This document shows positions 16,406-20,550 of a DNA stretch of 20,550 nucleotides, piece after piece (within the stretch, counting starts at the first letter, position 1; the number at the start of each line of letters is the position of its first letter). Under the pieces are notes generated by a model. The model saw only the letters and a list, made by a program, of their open reading frames with translations, made no database searches and was not told the origin of the DNA. The translations under genes were made by a program, and so were the position numbers. Source of the DNA: Planctomycetota bacterium (GTDB lineage Bacteria > Planctomycetota > Phycisphaerae > WQYP01); contig JAKAZF010000003.1 in the NCBI GenBank assembly GCA_021826605.1, positions 1 through 20,550 of the forward strand, in the 5' to 3' direction.

Positions 16406-18258
16406 CCGGAAACCGCTTCCATTGCTGCATCGGATCGCCCCATGCGCTTGCGATCATTCTCCTTGAGATAACGCTTTCTTAGACGAATGGTCTGGGGGGT
16501 AATTTCAACAAGTTCATCATCTTCAATATATTCCAGCGCGATTTCCAAGGACATATCCCGGGGTGGCTTGAGGATAATGTTTTTGTCACTGGACGTGGTG
16601 CGCATGTTGGAGAGTTTCTTTTCGCGACACACATTGACGGTAATATCCGTGTCTTTATTGTATTCACCGACGACCATGCCTTCATAGACTTCATCGCCGG
16701 GCTTCACGAACATGACGCCGCGATCCTGCAGGGTATCAAGGGCATACGCATTGGTGGTGCCAAGTTCCATGCTGACCATCACGCCATTCTGCCGCCCCGG
16801 CAAGGCTCCGCGGATAAACTGATAATCATGAAATGTGTGATGCATGACGGCTTCGCCCTGCGTGGCGTTCAAAAGGCGCGTCCGCAACCCGATCAGCCCG
16901 CGCGCGGGGATGGTGAATTCCAGGTGCGTCATATTGCCCTTGGTGTCCATGCGCACCAGTTCGCCGCGCCGGTTGCCGATAGCTTCCATGACCGAGCCAA
17001 CATGCTGTTGCGGAACGTCAATGACCAGATTTTCCACCGGCTCGCACTTGTGGCCGTTGAGTTCCTTGAAGATTACCTTCGGCTTGCTGACCTGAAGTTC
17101 GTAGCCTTCGCGGCGCATGTTTTCCAGGAGCACCCCCAGGTGCAACAACCCGCGACCGCTAACCCGCAGCGAATCAGCTGAAGAGGTATCTTCCACCCGC
17201 AATGCTACGTTGCTTTGCAGTTCACGATACAGCCGATCACGGACGTTACGGCTGGTGATAAATTTGCCCTCACGTCCGGCAAACGGCGAATCATTAACGC
17301 TGAAAATCATGCTTAGGGTGGGTTCATCGACATCAATCAGCGGCAACGCCACAGGATGTTCCGCCGCCGCGATCGTATCGCCGATATCCACATCTTCAAT
17401 GCCCACGACGGCGCAAATATCTCCGGCTTCCACGTGTTCGGCTTTTTCCCGTCCCAAGCCTGCAAACAGATACAGTTCCGTGATGGTGTGGGCTTCATTT
17501 TTACCATCGCGTTTTAGCAGCGCAATTTTTTCGCCCTTACGCAAATAACCGTTGAACACACGGCCAATACCGATGCGGCCGACGTATTCGTTGTAGTCAA
17601 TGTTTGTAATCTGCATTTGCAGGGGCTTTTCCAGATCAGCCACCGGGCCGGGAATTTTCTTGACAATGGTTTCCATCAGCGGACGCATATCCATATTGCT
17701 GTCAGCGGCTTCAAGGCGTGCAAACCCCGCGCGACCGGAAGCGTAAATAACCGGGAAATCAAGGGCGTCATCATCCGCCTCAAGTTCCACAAACAGATCG
17801 AAGATTTCATTGAGCACTTCATCGGGCCGCGAATCCACGCGGTCGATCTTGTTGATAACCACGATAGGCTTGATGTGATAGTGAAAGGCCTTCTTGAGCA
17901 CAAAGCGGGTTTGCGGCATGGGGCCTTCAAAAGCGTCGACCAGCAGCAGCACGCCATCGGCCATTTTCAGCACGCGCTCCACTTCCCCGCCGAAATCGGC
18001 GTGGCCGGGCGTGTCAATAATGTTAATCTTCCGCATAACGCCCGTGGAATCAACATAGTTCATCGCCACATTCTTAGCCAGGATGGTAATACCGCGTTCC
18101 CGTTCCAGCGGGTTGTTGTCCAAAATCAGTGTGTCTTCCGACATTTGCCCGGTGCGAAACATGCCGGATTGCCGTAACAGGGCGTCCACCAATGTGGTCT
18201 TGCCGTGGTCAACGTGGGCGATAATGGCGATATTTCGTAATTCATCTCGGCGTTTCAT
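16402..18258 (-). CDS. typA: Translational GTPase TypA/BipA
   Basis: Ribosome-binding GTPase of the EF-G/LepA superfamily, involved in 50S assembly and in stress and cold adaptation. The 618-aa length is normal. G motifs are intact: AHVDHGKT (14-21), RGITI (55-59), DTPGH (82-86), NKID (136-139) and an SGRAG-like G5. Domain II ([13 protein letters not shown]), the EF-G-like domains with [20 protein letters not shown], and the TypA-specific C-terminal region ([28 protein letters not shown], [18 protein letters not shown]) follow in order, which separates it from LepA and EF-G. A weak GGA-type ribosome-binding site precedes ATG 18258. A 133-bp gap to lipB contains a possible promoter. The next gene starts within its stop codon. 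Confidence 0.97.
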   Translation of the reverse strand: MKRRDELRNIAIIAHVDHGKTTLVDALLRQSGMFRTGQMSEDTLILDNNPLERERGITILAKNVAMNYVDSTGVMRKINIIDTPGHADFGGEVERVLKMADGVLLLVDAFEGPMPQTRFVLKKAFHYHIKPIVVINKIDRVDSRPDEVLNEIFDLFVELEADDDALDFPVIYASGRAGFARLEAADSNMDMRPLMETIVKKIPGPVADLEKPLQMQITNIDYNEYVGRIGIGRVFNGYLRKGEKIALLKRDGKNEAHTITELYLFAGLGREKAEHVEAGDICAVVGIEDVDIGDTIAAAEHPVALPLIDVDEPTLSMIFSVNDSPFAGREGKFITSRNVRDRLYRELQSNVALRVEDTSSADSLRVSGRGLLHLGVLLENMRREGYELQVSKPKVIFKELNGHKCEPVENLVIDVPQQHVGSVMEAIGNRRGELVRMDTKGNMTHLEFTIPARGLIGLRTRLLNATQGEAVMHHTFHDYQFIRGALPGRQNGVMVSMELGTTNAYALDTLQDRGVMFVKPGDEVYEGMVVGEYNKDTDITVNVCREKKLSNMRTTSSDKNIILKPPRDMSLEIALEYIEDDELVEITPQTIRLRKRYLKENDRKRMGRSDAAMEAVSG

Positions 18259-18378
18259 GATAGAGATTCCAATAATTCAAGGTTTATCCGGCAGCTATAT
18301 GCCAGCCGCCGTCCACTCCGCCTTGGGCGGTTACAGCGCTTATGTGACCCTCACGCGGCCACAATGCCAAAGACCCTC

Positions 18379-18408
18379 ATTATATCGGAATTCATGGCAA
18401 ATGACCAA
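18379..18408 (-). promoter_or_regulatory. Candidate promoter of the typA-PHP phosphatase pair
   Basis: On the minus strand a perfect TATAAT (18384-18379) lies 18 bases after TTGGTC (18408-18403). The -10 is strong and the -35 poor. Transcription would start near 18372, giving about a 114-nt typA leader that also holds the short hairpin CCGCC-TTG-GGCGG (18318-18330). Confidence 0.4.
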
Positions 18409-19141
18409 GCAAGGCGGATAATTCGCGAATTAACTGAATTTTGACGTATTCCACGGTCGGGCATGATGTAACAAGTTCCGCCGCAAGCGAGGTCACTGGC
18501 CGAGAGAGTCCACAGGGGTTTATTAACTCAAAAAAGCCAAGATCCGTCGTCACATTCAGGGCCAGTCCATGCAGCGTGATCCAGCGCCGCAGTTTGATGC
18601 CGATGGCACAGATCTTCGCCAATCCGTCCGGGCCGCCGCGTTTGGATTTCACCCAGACGCCGGTGGCACCTGCTTCCCGCGTTGCGGTTAACTGCATGGC
18701 GGCCAGGGTACGTATCACCGCTTCTTCCAGTAATCGCATGTAGTCATGTATTCGTAACTTGTAATAGTTCAGAGGAATGATTGGATAAAGAACCAGTTGC
18801 CCCGGACCATGGAAGGTAATATCTCCGCCCCGATCAGTGGATTCCACAGCCACACCGCGCTGGGCAAGCGCTCGGGTATCCGCCAGGAGATGCTCTGACG
18901 CGCCGGGATGCCGCCCGATTGTAATAACCGGCGGATGCTCCACCACCAGCAGAACGCCGCCAGAACATGACCCATTGAGCACTTTTTCATGCCATTGCAA
19001 TTGAACATTCCACGCGGTGCGATAGTCCATGACCCCCAGGTCCATGGCAATCAGCGGCACGCCTGTCGAGTGTGGCCGGTCATCCACTGCTACCCCCAGG
19101 CTTTTTCCGACGCCGGTCGCAATGGATTTTTCCTCACTCAT
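18392..19141 (-). CDS. lipB: Lipoyl(octanoyl) transferase LipB
   Basis: Transfers octanoyl groups from acyl carrier protein to lipoyl domains of 2-oxoacid dehydrogenases and the glycine-cleavage H protein; LipA then inserts sulfur. Key motifs are VEHPPVITIGRH, RGGDITFHGPGQLVLYPI (103-120), the catalytic Lys176 in AKICAIG, HGLALNV and Cys210 in INPCGL. The 34-residue Lys-Cys spacing equals that of the characterised M. tuberculosis enzyme. The 249-aa length includes about 30 extra N-terminal residues before the usual family start (MDLGVMDY), but the ATG overlaps the lon stop as ATGA, which supports the long form through coupling. An internal start at Met33 cannot be excluded. No lipA is in the window. 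Confidence 0.95.
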   Translation of the reverse strand: MSEEKSIATGVGKSLGVAVDDRPHSTGVPLIAMDLGVMDYRTAWNVQLQWHEKVLNGSCSGGVLLVVEHPPVITIGRHPGASEHLLADTRALAQRGVAVESTDRGGDITFHGPGQLVLYPIIPLNYYKLRIHDYMRLLEEAVIRTLAAMQLTATREAGATGVWVKSKRGGPDGLAKICAIGIKLRRWITLHGLALNVTTDLGFFELINPCGLSRPVTSLAAELVTSCPTVEYVKIQLIRELSALLGHLP

Positions 19142-20550
19142 TGCACTGGCTTCTCCATAACAAGGGGAACCAGCACCCGTGGCCGCTTAGGCTTATGCGT
19201 TAATCCATTGCTTTTCACCACGGTAGCGTCAGGCGATTCCGAAATGCCGCCATTTTTAAGTGCTGCGGCCAGAACTTCATCAACCGTCTTGACGAAAACA
19301 AACTTCATATCTTTTTTCAACTGCTGCCGGATTTCCTGCAGATTCTTTTCATTGCGCTGCGGCAGAATGACGGTTTTGATCCCGGCATGTTGGGCCGCAA
19401 TCACTTTTTCCTTCACCCCCCCGATGGGTAATACCAGGCCGCGCAGGGTAATTTCACCGGTCATGGCCACGTCCGGTCGCACCGCTTTATTGATAAAAAG
19501 TGACGCCAGGGCGGTATACATGGCTACCCCGGCGGATGGGCCGTCTTTGGGAACGGCCCCCGCCGGCACATGTACATGCACATCAATATCACGGAAAATT
19601 GCCGGCACTATGTCCAGCTTTTCCGCATTATTTTTCAGCAGTGAATAGGCGGCATGCGCCGATTCCCGCATCACGTTACCAATTTGCCCGGTAAGCCTCA
19701 TCCGGCCTTTACCGGGCATCCGCGTGGCCTCAACAAATAATATATCTCCCCCGGCGGGCGTGTACGCCAGGCCGGTGGCCACGCCTGGAGTTGCCGTGCG
19801 CAGGGCCACTTCGCTTTCAAATATCGGGGGTCCCAGGTACTTCGCGAGGTCCTCGGTCTTCACGATTATTCGGCCAATTTTCAGCTGTGGAGAAGCGGCT
19901 TTGACCGGATCGGATTTATCGAGGTGTTTCCTGCCTCTCCCGGCTTTTGGAGGCTTTTCCGCAGCACCCACGAGCGTTGCCGCCACACCGCGCATGACCG
20001 AGCCGATGGTACGCTCCAGATTCCGCACCCCCGCTTCACGGGTATAACGGTCGATGATCGCCTCAAGTGCGGCGGTCGGAATTTCACAGTCTTTGCGCGT
20101 AATACCATTTTCCTTGAGTTGGCGCGGAACCAGATATTTTCGCGCGATAAGCAGTTTATCCTGCTGGGTATAACCGGGAATTTCAATAACCTCCATGCGG
20201 TCGCGCAGGGCGGGCGGAACCGGCTCCATATAATTGGCGGTACATATAAATATGATATTACTTAAATCAAAGGGGACGCCCAGGTAATGGTCCTGAAAGG
20301 TGTTATTCTGCTGCGGGTCCAGCACTTCCAGCAGTGCCGCCGATGGATCACCCCGGAAATCCGCTCCGAGTTTATCCACTTCATCCAGCATCATCACCGG
20401 ATTGTTGGTACCCACCTTCCGCAGTTCCTGAATAATACGTCCGGGCATGGAACCGACATAGGTGCGACGGTGGCCGCGAATATCAGCCTCATCGCGCACG
20501 CCGCCGAGGCTCATGCGCACAAACTTTCGCCCCAATGATTCAGCGATGGA
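19138..20550 (-). CDS. lon: ATP-dependent Lon protease, C-terminal part (5' end beyond the window)
   Basis: The frame enters from the right edge reading SIAESLGRKFVRMSLGGVRDEADIRGHRRTY by sense, which is the AAA+ domain just after Walker A of LonA. The apparent TTG at 20535 is the internal Leu of that motif and not a start. Visible parts are Walker B (VMMLDEVDK), the RGDPSAALLEVLDPQQN segment, the arginine-finger region (LRDRMEVIEIPGY) and the sensor-2 region (YTREAGVRNLER). The S16 protease domain has catalytic Ser in PKDGPSAGVAM (codon 19534-19536) and catalytic Lys in GGVKEKVIAA (codon 19411-19413). A Lys/Pro-rich linker (AAEKPPKAGRGRKHLDKSD) between the AAA+ and protease parts and a basic Pro-containing tail are slightly longer than usual. 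It is probably the upstream member of an operon with lipB. Confidence 0.96.
   Translation of the reverse strand, partial: SIAESLGRKFVRMSLGGVRDEADIRGHRRTYVGSMPGRIIQELRKVGTNNPVMMLDEVDKLGADFRGDPSAALLEVLDPQQNNTFQDHYLGVPFDLSNIIFICTANYMEPVPPALRDRMEVIEIPGYTQQDKLLIARKYLVPRQLKENGITRKDCEIPTAALEAIIDRYTREAGVRNLERTIGSVMRGVAATLVGAAEKPPKAGRGRKHLDKSDPVKAASPQLKIGRIIVKTEDLAKYLGPPIFESEVALRTATPGVATGLAYTPAGGDILFVEATRMPGKGRMRLTGQIGNVMRESAHAAYSLLKNNAEKLDIVPAIFRDIDVHVHVPAGAVPKDGPSAGVAMYTALASLFINKAVRPDVAMTGEITLRGLVLPIGGVKEKVIAAQHAGIKTVILPQRNEKNLQEIRQQLKKDMKFVFVKTVDEVLAAALKNGGISESPDATVVKSNGLTHKPKRPRVLVPLVMEKPVQ

Noticed and set aside
20533..20535. TTG as the start of lon
   Set aside because: It encodes the internal Leu of the conserved SLGRKFVRM-like segment, and the reading frame continues to the window edge with matching Lon sequence.

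Overview
The window looks like chromosomal DNA of a Planctomycetota-type bacterium, most plausibly Phycisphaerae-like. The basis is moderate GC content, the wording of the RHS core (YYVRNR, DPIGYQGGINLYEYVGGRA), long envelope proteins, short-repeat arrays between genes, and a mixture of strong and very weak Shine-Dalgarno sites. The assignment is an inference from protein style, not from a marker gene. No rRNA, tRNA, IS element or CRISPR array was found.

Layout. (1) Positions 1-1705, minus strand: a decayed RHS/YD-repeat locus. It holds an RHS C-terminal core with a hydrophobic, cysteine-rich tail, then a small two-helix membrane protein, then an orphan, frameshifted RHS middle fragment. The RHS core carries two in-frame palindromic insertions. 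Its 5' side runs into a 600-bp patch of mixed short tandem repeats, mostly heptamers (about 1440-2065). (2) 2080-2673, minus: an O6-alkylguanine-DNA alkyltransferase. (3) 2755-5262, plus: a Tat-exported S9 (DPP-IV type) serine peptidase. (4) 5326-11159, minus: a complete tripartite RND efflux operon in the order outer-membrane factor, membrane-fusion protein, inner-membrane pump. It is preceded by a near-consensus sigma70 promoter and several short palindromes. (5) 11607-14948, plus: a membrane-bound GAF-PAS-GGDEF-EAL c-di-GMP protein with both catalytic sites apparently intact. (6) 14949-15616, plus: a repeat- and hairpin-rich intergenic region, a possible structured leader, and a 101-aa protein I do not recognise. 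(7) 15644-20550, minus: a housekeeping block, lon (5' end outside the window), lipB, typA and a CpsB/YwqE-like PHP phosphatase. lon-lipB and typA-phosphatase are joined by 4-base ATGA overlaps.

How the parts relate. The efflux genes form one transcription unit for a transenvelope pump. The GGDEF/EAL protein is divergent from it and shares a 447-bp regulatory region. The lon/lipB/typA/PHP block combines protein quality control, lipoate synthesis, ribosome-associated stress GTPase function and a probable phosphotyrosine phosphatase. The RHS area is the accessory part of the window and holds the most unusual sequence: a candidate polymorphic-toxin/immunity remnant, palindromic elements inserted inside coding sequence, and dense heptamer arrays. 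No system here can be called new with certainty; the strongest leads are these RHS-area structures and the structured leader with the unrecognised 101-aa gene.
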